From Holophagaceae bacterium (lineage in GTDB: Bacteria; Acidobacteriota; Holophagae; Holophagales; Holophagaceae): a DNA stretch of 17,559 nucleotides. This document shows positions 8,510 through 15,215 of this stretch, piece by piece. The stretch is taken from positions 1-17,559 of the forward strand of contig JANXQX010000101.1 in the NCBI GenBank assembly GCA_025353305.1, given 5' to 3'. Under the pieces are notes generated by a model, which saw nothing but the letters and a program-made list of their open reading frames with translations, was not told the DNA's origin and searched no databases. Within the stretch, counting starts at the first letter, position 1. Every line of letters starts with the position of its first letter. The translations under genes were made by a program, and so were the position numbers.

Positions 8510-9079
8510 ATGGATCTCTCGCGTTTCCTGGATGTGGTGCGGAACAGTGGCTGGCAGGGCATGGCGCTTTGGGGCGTGCTGCTGGCGCAGGCTCTTTTGT
8601 GGGTGGGGCTGGTGCGTTTGCACTTGGCCGTGCGTCGCGAAGAGGCCCCGTGGGAGGAATGCGTGGGCAAGATCCGCTCGGCCTTTCTGCGCAAGCTGAA
8701 CGGTGAAGATGAAATCGCCGAGCTGAAGGTCCACCGCTATGCGCCCCTGGTGGACCAGCTCATCGCCCTGCATTTCGCCGAGGCCAAATCAGAGCTTTTC
8801 CTGCGCTGGCTGCTTCTGCGCTGGAAGGCCAAAGAGGGTCTTCGTCCCTACTGGATCCGCTGGGGCCACCTGCTCATCGTGTTCGGCGGCGTGGTCTGGT
8901 TCCTTCAGGGTTTGAGGCTCGACATCGGCACCGAGGTGCTCAAGCGCACTCCCTGCGACCCCCGTCTGCTATGGGTCTGGCTCGGCTACTCCATGTGGAT
9001 CGCCTGGAACCTGGTGCAGCTGCAAGGCAACCTGGAACGCGTGCAGCGAAGCCTCATTGCGCCCAGGCAGGACGAGTAG
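8510..9079 (+). CDS. Small membrane protein with ExbB/TolQ-like topology
   Basis: The 189-residue protein has three predicted membrane helices: about 17-36, 118-135 and 152-171. A charged cytoplasmic stretch of some 80 residues separates helices 1 and 2, and a short amphipathic tail closes the protein. One N-terminal helix, a cytoplasmic domain and then a helical hairpin is the arrangement of ExbB/TolQ/MotA-type proton-channel subunits. However, the sequence does not show their conserved motifs clearly, and no ExbD/TolR partner lies next to it. I treat it as an uncharacterised inner-membrane protein. Start ATG 8510 has no obvious Shine-Dalgarno. Confidence 0.75.
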   Translation: MDLSRFLDVVRNSGWQGMALWGVLLAQALLWVGLVRLHLAVRREEAPWEECVGKIRSAFLRKLNGEDEIAELKVHRYAPLVDQLIALHFAEAKSELFLRWLLLRWKAKEGLRPYWIRWGHLLIVFGGVVWFLQGLRLDIGTEVLKRTPCDPRLLWVWLGYSMWIAWNLVQLQGNLERVQRSLIAPRQDE

Positions 9080-9093
9080 AGGGGTGAGGTTGT

Positions 9094-9129
9094 GAGGGAC
9101 GAGGGACGAGGGGTGCGCCTTTGGCGCAC
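9094..9129. repeat. Heptamer tandem repeat followed by a 7-bp hairpin
   Basis: Between the convergent genes ending at 9079 and 9176 there is a short tandem array of GAGGGAC (9094-9100 and 9101-9107, then a partial GAGGGG). It is followed at once by a perfect stem, GTGCGCC at 9113-9119 and GGCGCAC at 9123-9129, with a TTT loop. No U run follows on either strand, so a classic intrinsic terminator is not supported. The hairpin could still block transcription from either side. Confidence 0.5.
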
Positions 9130-9175
9130 TAGCTGATGCGCCCTCTGGCCCCTTGCTACATCGAACTTCACCGCC

Positions 9176-10087
9176 TCATAACTCGTTGCTTCGTCCCTGA
9201 ATCCGGCTCATTATCGCGAATGCCATGAGGCCGGTCAGGATGCCCGCTGGAACGTCCACCAGGTAGTGGGCCCGTAGGTAGACCACGGCCGGGAGCATCA
9301 ATGCCGTGATCAGGGCGAGAGGCACAAAGAGCACCGGGAAGTCCCGCCGGGCCAATAGGGTCAGGAGCAGGGCCACGGCTATGTGCGAAGAAGGAAAAGC
9401 CCCGGCCCGGATTTCACCGCTGGAGGTCAGAAAGAACAGCAGATGGTTGAAGACGTAGCCATCGTAGAGCTGCGGCCCCAGGTGAGGCGGAAAAAAGAAA
9501 TGGGGCCCCACGATCGGGAAGAGCCAGAAGAGGGCGTAGCACCCGAAAAAGCATACCGAGGTGGCCAAGGCAATGCGCTCGGCCGCAAGGTAGCCCCGCC
9601 GGAAGAACACGGTAAGGAACACAACCGGCGTAAAAAAATAATACGCAAAGTACGCGAAGCAGAAAATTTCTGAAAGCCACGGGAACGGAAAGGCTGCGCG
9701 GAATGCCAGCGAAGGCTGGAAATGAAACAGGTGTCCTTCCACACGGGCCAGACCGGCATCCAGCGGGGCCGCCCATAGGATTGGCCAGATGATCTCGATC
9801 TGCTGGTAGAACACCAGATAGCAAAGTGGCACGTAGCAGAAGCGCAGAAGGGTCGGAATCCAGGCAGTGGTGTCGCGGCTCCAGCGAGTGACCGCCAGGG
9901 CCACGGCCAGGATGATCCCGTTGGTCAGAAGCTGTTTCTCGCATCCCGCTGCGCCGCGGGTCATGCCCACCAGCAGCAGGATAGACGCGAGGACGGCATA
10001 GGAAACCAGCGCCAGATCCATTGGACGCCAGGATCCCAAGGGCTCCCGAAGTCCGAAGGGCCGGGGTGGGAGACTAGAGCCAGCCAT
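9176..10087 (-). CDS. PAP2/Aur1-like membrane phosphotransferase or phosphatase
   Basis: Integral membrane protein of 303 residues with about six to eight hydrophobic helices. The C-terminal half carries the lipid phosphatase signature: FPSSH with His235, then YLRAHYLVD with Arg272, His274 and Asp278. The HxxxD spacing equals that of yeast Aur1, the inositol phosphorylceramide synthase, and LFPIVGPHFFFP (189-200) resembles the Pro-rich loop of the same PAP2 subfamily. Lying last in an operon with serine palmitoyltransferase-like, acyltransferase and reductase genes, it probably attaches a phospho-head-group to ceramide, or removes phosphate from a lipid intermediate. The donor cannot be read from sequence. 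The ATG at 10087 overlaps the upstream stop by 14 bases; ATG 10021 is an alternative just before helix 1. Confidence 0.87.
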   Translation of the reverse strand: MAGSSLPPRPFGLREPLGSWRPMDLALVSYAVLASILLLVGMTRGAAGCEKQLLTNGIILAVALAVTRWSRDTTAWIPTLLRFCYVPLCYLVFYQQIEIIWPILWAAPLDAGLARVEGHLFHFQPSLAFRAAFPFPWLSEIFCFAYFAYYFFTPVVFLTVFFRRGYLAAERIALATSVCFFGCYALFWLFPIVGPHFFFPPHLGPQLYDGYVFNHLLFFLTSSGEIRAGAFPSSHIAVALLLTLLARRDFPVLFVPLALITALMLPAVVYLRAHYLVDVPAGILTGLMAFAIMSRIQGRSNEL

Positions 10088-11048
10088 GGTCGCGGTACCA
10101 GCGAACTGTCAGGGCAAGTGCCTCGTCGAGTGGTGTCTGGGCTTTCCAGCCAAGCAACCGTGCGGCCTTCTCTGGACTTGCGACCCAGGCCGGGGCGAGC
10201 ATCTCGATCACTTTCTGGGAGCTGAAGATCTGGGGGTGTCCCCGAAGCCACGCGGCGAGATCCGCAATCTTTCCAGCCGTTCGGATGGCGAATTCGGGAA
10301 GGCGCAGAATGCGGCCCCGGACTCCGAGCGCCCCTGCGATTTTCTGGCCCAGTTCGCACCAGGTCACCACTTCGGGACCGGTGAGATTGAAGATCCCGAA
10401 TGTTGCATCTGCGGCCTCAGCCGCATGGAGGATCCCATCGGCAAGGTCCGGCGCAAACACCAAGGAATAGCAACGGTCCTTCCATCCAGGGATGGGGAGG
10501 ACTCCTGCCTTGGCGATCTGGAAATAGCTGAAGACATCCCGGTCCCGTGGTCCGAAGACGATTGGCGGGCGGACGATGGTGAAAGGAAGGCCTGCGTTCT
10601 GAACGACCAACTCCGCCGCGCGTTTGCTTTTGCCGTACCAGGTCAGTGGAAGGGGCGGCGCATCTTCCACAGCGGGCGACTGTCCACCGGGACTTGGTCC
10701 GGCGGCGGCCAGACTGGACACCAGGACAAAACGGCCCAGGCCGTTCGTGTGGGCGATGCAGGCTTCGGTCAGGCGACGGGTCCCATCGCGGTTCACACGC
10801 AGCAGATCCTCTGGTCGGAACCCCTTGAGCGCACCCGCGAGATGGAACACCCAGTCCACCCCCACGACGGCCTCCTTGAGCGGTCCGTCTGTGAGATCAC
10901 CGCGGACTACTTCCACGGGAAGTCTTTCCAGATAGGTCAGATCACTGGACGGGCGCGCGAGCACGCGGACTTGATGTCCAGCAGCGGTCAACCGTTCGCA
11001 TAGATGCGATCCGATGAACCCCTGACCTCCCGTGACGAGCGCAAGCAT
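10074..11048 (-). CDS. NAD(P)-dependent epimerase-type SDR, candidate oxo-ceramide reductase (CerR-like)
   Basis: Extended short-chain dehydrogenase of 324 residues with an N-terminal Rossmann fold. TGGQGFIG (6-13) is the glycine-rich dinucleotide motif, VSS at 110-112 supplies the catalytic Ser region, and YGKSK gives Tyr138 and Lys142 of the YxxxK pair. RPPIVFGPRD is typical of the epimerase/dehydratase branch. In Caulobacter a protein of this branch (CerR) reduces the keto group during ceramide synthesis. The operon context here suggests the same job, but a role in sugar or sterol-like chemistry cannot be excluded from sequence alone. The ATG lies nine bases after the acyltransferase stop, with AAGA just upstream. 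Confidence 0.88.
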   Translation of the reverse strand: MLALVTGGQGFIGSHLCERLTAAGHQVRVLARPSSDLTYLERLPVEVVRGDLTDGPLKEAVVGVDWVFHLAGALKGFRPEDLLRVNRDGTRRLTEACIAHTNGLGRFVLVSSLAAAGPSPGGQSPAVEDAPPLPLTWYGKSKRAAELVVQNAGLPFTIVRPPIVFGPRDRDVFSYFQIAKAGVLPIPGWKDRCYSLVFAPDLADGILHAAEAADATFGIFNLTGPEVVTWCELGQKIAGALGVRGRILRLPEFAIRTAGKIADLAAWLRGHPQIFSSQKVIEMLAPAWVASPEKAARLLGWKAQTPLDEALALTVRWYRDHGWL

Positions 11049-11057
11049 TCTTGAATG

Positions 11058-12176
11058 CTAGACGTTGCGGTCGTAAACGCGGTAGGTCTTCGTTTTCTGC
11101 GCGCCGATCTGGCGAAGCGCGCTGAGCATCGGCTGATTGTCCTCCAGGATCCAGCCCATCTCCGAAACGGGGCAGCCATAGGCCACGGACTGGTGGACGA
11201 GATGGTGCACGAGGATCGCATCAATGCCGCGTCTGCGGTGTTCCGGCAGCACTCCCATGGCGATGGTGCGCAGCCGCGTGCACTTGCTCACCTTGAGCTT
11301 CCAGAGGATCTTCAGAAGCCCGAAGGGAAGGAGCTTTCCCTTTGCCAGCTTGATGGCCTGGTTGGCATCCGGAACGGAAATGCAAAATCCGGCGGACTTT
11401 CCGTCCACCTCGGCGACGAAGGCCAGACGCGGATCGATGAGGGGCTTGAGTTCCTTCGCGACAAAGGCCAGCTCCCGGTCGGTCCAGGGGACGAAGCCCC
11501 AGTTCTTCGCCCAGGCAATGTTGTAGCAGCTGCGCACGAATTCCAGTTCCTCGGGCCAGCGACCCAGGTCAACGGGCCTGATCTTCACATGCCCACGTGC
11601 TGCCAGTTTGGTAGCCACGCCATCCAGCTGACCCTTGTAGTCCCGCTCGGCCAGTGTGAAGGCGAAAAGGTCCTTGGTCTTGGTGAATCCCGCGGACTCC
11701 ATCAGCCCAGCGTAATACGGCGGGTTGTAGGGCATCAGAATCGTCGGATCATCATCGAACCCATCCACCAGGAGGCCCACGATGTCATTGGTCGTGACAT
11801 TCACGGGACCCCGCAGCACCGTCATCCCCTGGTTGCCAAGCCACTCCGCCGCGGCCTTGAACAGCGCGTCGGCCACTTCCTGGTCGGGGCAGGATTCAAA
11901 GAGCCCGAAAAACCCGACGTGGCGATCTTCGGTATGGAACTCCCCGTAGCGGCCATTGCAGATCGCTGCGATGGTCCCCACCACCTCGGTTCCGCGGAAG
12001 GCCAGGAAGAGCTGGATCTTGGCGTACTCGAATACCGGATTCTTGGCGGGGTCAAGAAATTCACGCCGTTCAAGGAGCAGGGGAGGAACCCAATGCGGGT
12101 AGTCCTGATAGAGCCCGAAAGGGAAGCGGATGAACGCCTCCACATCCGAAGGCCCGGCGACCGGGTGGATCCTCAT
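11058..12176 (-). CDS. GNAT-superfamily acyltransferase, candidate bacterial ceramide synthase
   Basis: The 372-residue protein has the build of a large GNAT protein. Its N-terminal region contains YPHWVPPLLLERREFLDP and a first GNAT-like half (FLAFRGTEVVGTIAAI, then VGFFGLFE). MPYNPPYY follows in the middle. The acyl-CoA pyrophosphate loop RRRGID (about 314-319) and a final WILEDNQPML segment close it. In Caulobacter the ceramide synthase bCerS is a GNAT-superfamily enzyme that N-acylates the product of serine palmitoyltransferase. Lying directly after an spt-like gene, this is a good candidate for that step; the specific assignment is inference. I chose the ATG at 12176, with GGA seven bases upstream, over the GTG at 12188, which lacks a binding site. 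Confidence 0.87.
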   Translation of the reverse strand: MRIHPVAGPSDVEAFIRFPFGLYQDYPHWVPPLLLERREFLDPAKNPVFEYAKIQLFLAFRGTEVVGTIAAICNGRYGEFHTEDRHVGFFGLFESCPDQEVADALFKAAAEWLGNQGMTVLRGPVNVTTNDIVGLLVDGFDDDPTILMPYNPPYYAGLMESAGFTKTKDLFAFTLAERDYKGQLDGVATKLAARGHVKIRPVDLGRWPEELEFVRSCYNIAWAKNWGFVPWTDRELAFVAKELKPLIDPRLAFVAEVDGKSAGFCISVPDANQAIKLAKGKLLPFGLLKILWKLKVSKCTRLRTIAMGVLPEHRRRGIDAILVHHLVHQSVAYGCPVSEMGWILEDNQPMLSALRQIGAQKTKTYRVYDRNV

Positions 12177-12194
12177 GCTATTTTCCACGGGCGG

Positions 12195-13439
12195 CTACTG
12201 GGTCAATCCGAAGCGGCGGCCGGCTTCCGAAAATTTCTCCAGGGCCCAGGTCAACTGCTCCAAGGTATGACCGGCGGTGACCGAGACCCTGATCATGCAG
12301 CGGTTGGGAGGAACCCCAGGAGGCACGATGGGATTGACGAAGATGCCCTCTTCCTGCATGAACTGCCAGACCTGGAAACAGCGGTCAAAGTCACCCATGA
12401 GCACAGGGATGATCGGTGTTTCAGAATCTCCGGTATCGAAACCCAGGTCTCCCAGCCCCTGCTTCATGAAGGCGGCGTTTCTCCAGAGCCGTTCGAGCCG
12501 TTCTGGTTCTTCCTGCATCACGTCCAGGGCGGCCAGCACTGCCGCGATGCTGGGCGGGGCTGCGGAGGCGGAAAAGATGAAAGGCCGGGAGGTGTGCATC
12601 AGGTAGTTGATGACCCGCTCACTGCTGGCGATGAACCCTCCGATGGCCGCGAGGGATTTGGAGAAGGTCCCCATGATCAGATCCACGCCATCCGTGAGGC
12701 CGAAGTGTGCTGCGGTGCCCGCACCACCCGGACCCAGGACACCCAGGCCGTGGGCGTCATCCACCATCACCTGGGCCCCGTATTTCCTTGCCAACCGGAC
12801 GATTTCCGGCAGCTTGCAGATATCCCCCTCCATGGAGAAGACGCCGTCTGTGACGATCAGTTTCCCGGCATCCACCGGGAGCCTAGACAGCTTGTCTTTC
12901 AAGTCCACCATGTCGTTGTGGGAGTACCGGATCAGCTTCCCGGGTGAAAGCATGCAGCCGTCCACGATGCAGGCATGGTTGAGCTTGTCGGAGATAATGT
13001 ACTCGCCGCTCTGGACCAGGGTGGAGATGACGCCTGTGTTGGTCTGGAATCCGGTCGGGTAGACCAGGGCGGCCTCCTTGCCGACGAGACCGGCGAGCCG
13101 CCGTTCCAGTTCCAGGTGGATGGGCAGTGTGCCGTTCAGGAAGCGGGACCCAGCGCATCCGCTTCCATACCGTTGGATGGCCTCCATCGCTCTCGCCTTG
13201 ACCCGGGGGTGGGTGGTCAGTTCCAGGTATGAATTGGACCCGAGCATGAGCATCTTCCTGCCGTTGACCTGGACTTCTGTGTTTTGCCCATTCTCGATGA
13301 CCCGGTGATAGGGATAGCTGCCCAGAGCCTTCAACTCGTCGGCACGGGTGAACTCCAGGCACTTGTCAAAAAGGTTCGCCCTACGCCCGGTCTTTGTTGA
13401 AACTGGGGCGTCGCAGGCAACCGAGGGCAAAGGATCCAT
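12195..13439 (-). CDS. spt: Serine palmitoyltransferase-like alpha-oxoamine synthase
   Basis: PLP enzyme of 414 residues that condenses an amino acid with an acyl thioester, releasing CO2. Fold-type I hallmarks, numbered from ATG 13439, are LNHACIVDG with His155 stacking on PLP, VDDAHGLG with Asp227 and His230, and GTFSKSLAAIGG with Lys261 as the Schiff-base lysine. The N-terminal part (SYPYHRVIENG, then MLGSNSYLELTTHP and GCAGSRFLNGTLPIH) matches the serine palmitoyltransferase branch as known in Bacteroidetes better than BioF or Kbl. It would make 3-ketosphinganine and so begins ceramide synthesis. AGGTG sits six bases before ATG 13439; the in-frame GTG at 13448 is part of that site and unlikely to be the start. 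It is first of four co-directional genes. A cysteate-using relative (sulfonolipid synthesis) is the main alternative. Confidence 0.9.
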   Translation of the reverse strand: MDPLPSVACDAPVSTKTGRRANLFDKCLEFTRADELKALGSYPYHRVIENGQNTEVQVNGRKMLMLGSNSYLELTTHPRVKARAMEAIQRYGSGCAGSRFLNGTLPIHLELERRLAGLVGKEAALVYPTGFQTNTGVISTLVQSGEYIISDKLNHACIVDGCMLSPGKLIRYSHNDMVDLKDKLSRLPVDAGKLIVTDGVFSMEGDICKLPEIVRLARKYGAQVMVDDAHGLGVLGPGGAGTAAHFGLTDGVDLIMGTFSKSLAAIGGFIASSERVINYLMHTSRPFIFSASAAPPSIAAVLAALDVMQEEPERLERLWRNAAFMKQGLGDLGFDTGDSETPIIPVLMGDFDRCFQVWQFMQEEGIFVNPIVPPGVPPNRCMIRVSVTAGHTLEQLTWALEKFSEAGRRFGLTQ

Positions 13440-13591
13440 ACTTTTCACCTAGAAGTTTCAGAAATGGTGTCGCCAATTTTCCATCCGGAATCTGGAAGGG
13501 ACTTCAAACCGGCTATAGAGGCTCTTCGAAGGATAGTTGGAATCGGTGGTCCAAGTCGAATCCACAGTTTGCTTGTGCCCTGCATCACAGG

Positions 13592-13630
13592 TTGAGATTC
13601 CACTGGGAATCCGGAGGCGCCGTATCTCAA
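13592..13630. promoter_or_regulatory. Inverted repeat between the divergent spt operon and yraN
   Basis: TTGAGAT (13592-13598) and ATCTCAA (13624-13630) form a perfect 7-base inverted repeat around a 25-base centre. Inside, TCC and GGA could extend a smaller hairpin (GATTCC-ACTG-GGAATC). It lies about 150 bases before the spt start and 43 bases before the putative yraN -35 box, so it could be an operator or simply a chance repeat. Confidence 0.3.
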
Positions 13631-13672
13631 ACAATAAGGCCGATAGAGCAAAACGGCTCGTTCGAGGGGATT

Positions 13673-13700
13673 TTGAACCAGCCTAATGGATCGCTATGCT
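13673..13700 (+). promoter_or_regulatory. Candidate sigma-70-type promoter for yraN
   Basis: TTGAAC (13673-13678) and TATGCT (13695-13700) are each four-of-six matches to the -35 and -10 consensus, separated by 16 bases. Transcription would start near 13707, leaving a short leader before the ATG at 13735. This fits the chosen start and argues against the in-frame ATG at 13696. Confidence 0.4.
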
Positions 13701-13734
13701 GGGTACCACCGATTCCATTCCTCCGGGGCGATCC

Positions 13735-14136
13735 ATGAGCTCAATGACCACAAAGGGCAGGGCCGCCCAGGTCTGGGGGCATCGCTGCGAGCGCATGACG
13801 CTCTGGCTCTTGTGGCTGCGTGGATGGGATCTGGTGGCTTGGCAACTGAAACTTGGACGATTCGAACTGGATCTGCTCTTGAGTCGTGGCGATGAGATTC
13901 GCCTTCTGGAAGTGAAGGCCAGGAAACCTGGCGTCTGGGTGGCTGGGGATACCGCGCTGACCCTGGGACAGCGATTACGGCTGCAAATGGCCATGAGCCG
14001 CTTTCTTGACCGCGTTCCCTGGCCCGGAGCAATTTCTTTTCAGAGGGTCAGCTGGGCCGGGTGGCGCTGTCGATTCCACCCCGCCGAGCGCTGGGAAGCT
14101 CTTCGTGGGCACCAGGCTGTAGGCACGGGGCGGTAG
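13735..14136 (+). CDS. yraN: YraN/UPF0102 family nuclease-like protein
   Basis: The 133-residue protein matches the UPF0102 pattern. An N-terminal helix (GRAAQVWGHRC) is followed by GWDLVAW, then the predicted PD-(D/E)xK nuclease core GRFELDLLLSRGDEIRLLEVKAR. FELD supplies the acidic pair, and EVK the Glu and Lys of the motif. The family is linked to Holliday-junction-resolvase-like folds, but its cellular role is not settled. The sequence is unusually rich in Trp and Arg, and the final residues (about HQAVGTGR) are encoded inside a GC-rich inverted repeat. The ATG at 13735 has GGGG six bases upstream and is preferred to the ATG at 13696, which lies in the putative -10 box. Confidence 0.85.
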   Translation: MSSMTTKGRAAQVWGHRCERMTLWLLWLRGWDLVAWQLKLGRFELDLLLSRGDEIRLLEVKARKPGVWVAGDTALTLGQRLRLQMAMSRFLDRVPWPGAISFQRVSWAGWRCRFHPAERWEALRGHQAVGTGR

Positions 14137-14202
14137 ACACAGGGCTGTAGGCCTGAAACCTGCGTCCCTTGGCCCACAGCCTTCCGCCCACCGCCCACAG
14201 CC
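14115..14202. repeat. GGCTGTAGGC/GCCCACAGCC long imperfect inverted repeat
   Basis: Two direct copies of GGCTGTAGGC (14115-14124 and 14143-14152) face two copies of GCCCACAGCC (14172-14181 and 14193-14202), their near-perfect reverse complements (one mismatch each). Together they could form a long, bulged hairpin with a loop of about 20 bases. It begins inside the last codons of yraN and runs 66 bases past its stop. No T run follows. It looks like a dispersed intergenic repeat rather than a simple terminator. Confidence 0.6.
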
Positions 14203-14335
14203 CAATTGGCATCCTCCTCGCCCTACCACTGACTTGGTGTCAACATGCCGACCTTGGCCTTTCCGAACCTGACGATGAATTCCGCACGGTGTGGCTTGAC
14301 GGCAGCCCTGAGCGGCCCTGCTTGCCGGCTCTGAT

Positions 14336-15118
14336 ATGACCGTGACCTTTTCCCCATTTCGTGCCCGCGTGGTCGCGGTGACCAGCGGCAAGGGCGGTGT
14401 GGGCAAGACCAATGTGGTGGCAGGTCTGGCAACCGCCTTCGCAAAGGCTGGCCAAAAGGTGTTCGTACTCGATGCCAATTTCGGCTTGGCCAATCTGGAT
14501 GTGCTGTTGGGGCTCTCGCCCAGGTACACGCTGGAGCACGTCCTCAAAGGCGAAAAAATGATGGAAGAGGTGATGCTCGAGGCACCGGTGGCTGGTGCGA
14601 TGAGCATCAGCGTCATCCCCACCAGCAGCGGCGTCCATGAACTTTCCCACCTGGACCCGGCCTCGGAACTGCGATTGACGCAAAGCCTGCAACGGGTATG
14701 CGAGGACGCCGACTGGCTGTTCATCGATACTGCCGCGGGCATCCACGATGCAGTGCTCAAAATGCTTGCGGCCTCGCAGGAGGTCATCCTCGTCTCCACG
14801 CCAGAGCCCACCAGCCTGCTCGATGCTTATGCCATGCTCAAAGTGCTCCATCTCCGAGAGCCAGATAAGCCCGTCCATATGGTTATCAATAACGCCCAGA
14901 ACCTCGAGGAAGCCACCGAAGCCGCGGACCAGCTCAAAGCTGCGGCACGGCATTTCCTCGGCAAGGATCTGGAAGTTCTAGGACTCGTGCCTTCGGATCG
15001 CCACCTGCTTCAGGCGGTTCGCGAGCAGCGCAGCGTCGTGGATCTCTACCCCAACAGCCCAGCCGGCACCGCACTCCGCCACATGGCCGAAAGCCTGGCG
15101 GATCGGGTGGGTGTGTAA
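14336..15118 (+). CDS. flhG: MinD/ParA-type ATPase, FlhG/FleN family
   Basis: Deviant-Walker ATPase of 260 residues, KGGVGKT at 19-25. FlhG-like traits are DANFGLANLDVLLGLSPRYTLEHVLKG after the Walker A region, the IDTAAGIHD Walker B segment (Asp128), and STPEPTSLLDAYAMLKVL. FlhG works with the GTPase FlhF to set flagellar number and position at the inner membrane. No flhF or other flagellar gene is in the window, so the role rests on family likeness; a related positioning ATPase is possible. The MinD-type DxD motif reads Asp46-Ala-Asn48, that is, Asn where MinD has its second Asp. The start ATG 14336 has no strong ribosome binding site. Confidence 0.82.
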   Translation: MTVTFSPFRARVVAVTSGKGGVGKTNVVAGLATAFAKAGQKVFVLDANFGLANLDVLLGLSPRYTLEHVLKGEKMMEEVMLEAPVAGAMSISVIPTSSGVHELSHLDPASELRLTQSLQRVCEDADWLFIDTAAGIHDAVLKMLAASQEVILVSTPEPTSLLDAYAMLKVLHLREPDKPVHMVINNAQNLEEATEAADQLKAAARHFLGKDLEVLGLVPSDRHLLQAVREQRSVVDLYPNSPAGTALRHMAESLADRVGV

Positions 15119-15203
15119 AGGGGGTGTGAGCTGGGCCACTGTCCCGTCCCGCGCTGCATCCCTAGCTGCGCTGGTCGAAGGACAGATATGAAAAGATTTC
15201 TTA

Positions 15204-15215
15204 AATTCATGAATT
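15204..15215. other. 12-base AT-rich perfect palindrome at the pgi 3' end
   Basis: AATTCATGAATT is a perfect palindrome spanning the first bases after the pgi stop codon and part of that stop, in the 95-base space where flhG (+) and pgi (-) converge. It sits in the only AT-rich patch of the area (15190-15216). It may mark the transcript ends but is too short for a confident terminator call. Confidence 0.3.

Noticed and set aside
10086..11003. + strand open frame opposite the SDR gene
   Set aside because: The SDR has clear Rossmann and YxxxK motifs, and the opposite frame looks like a composition artefact.
11055..12947. Long + strand open frame (630 codons) opposite the acyltransferase and synthase genes
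   Set aside because: Both minus-strand genes show strong family motifs. The antisense frame has low-complexity His/Arg/Gly-rich composition typical of GC-rich shadow frames and no recognisable domain.
13696..13734. Earlier ATG start for yraN
   Set aside because: It lies within the likely -10 box and lacks a binding site; family members begin close to the GRxA helix, which fits ATG 13735.
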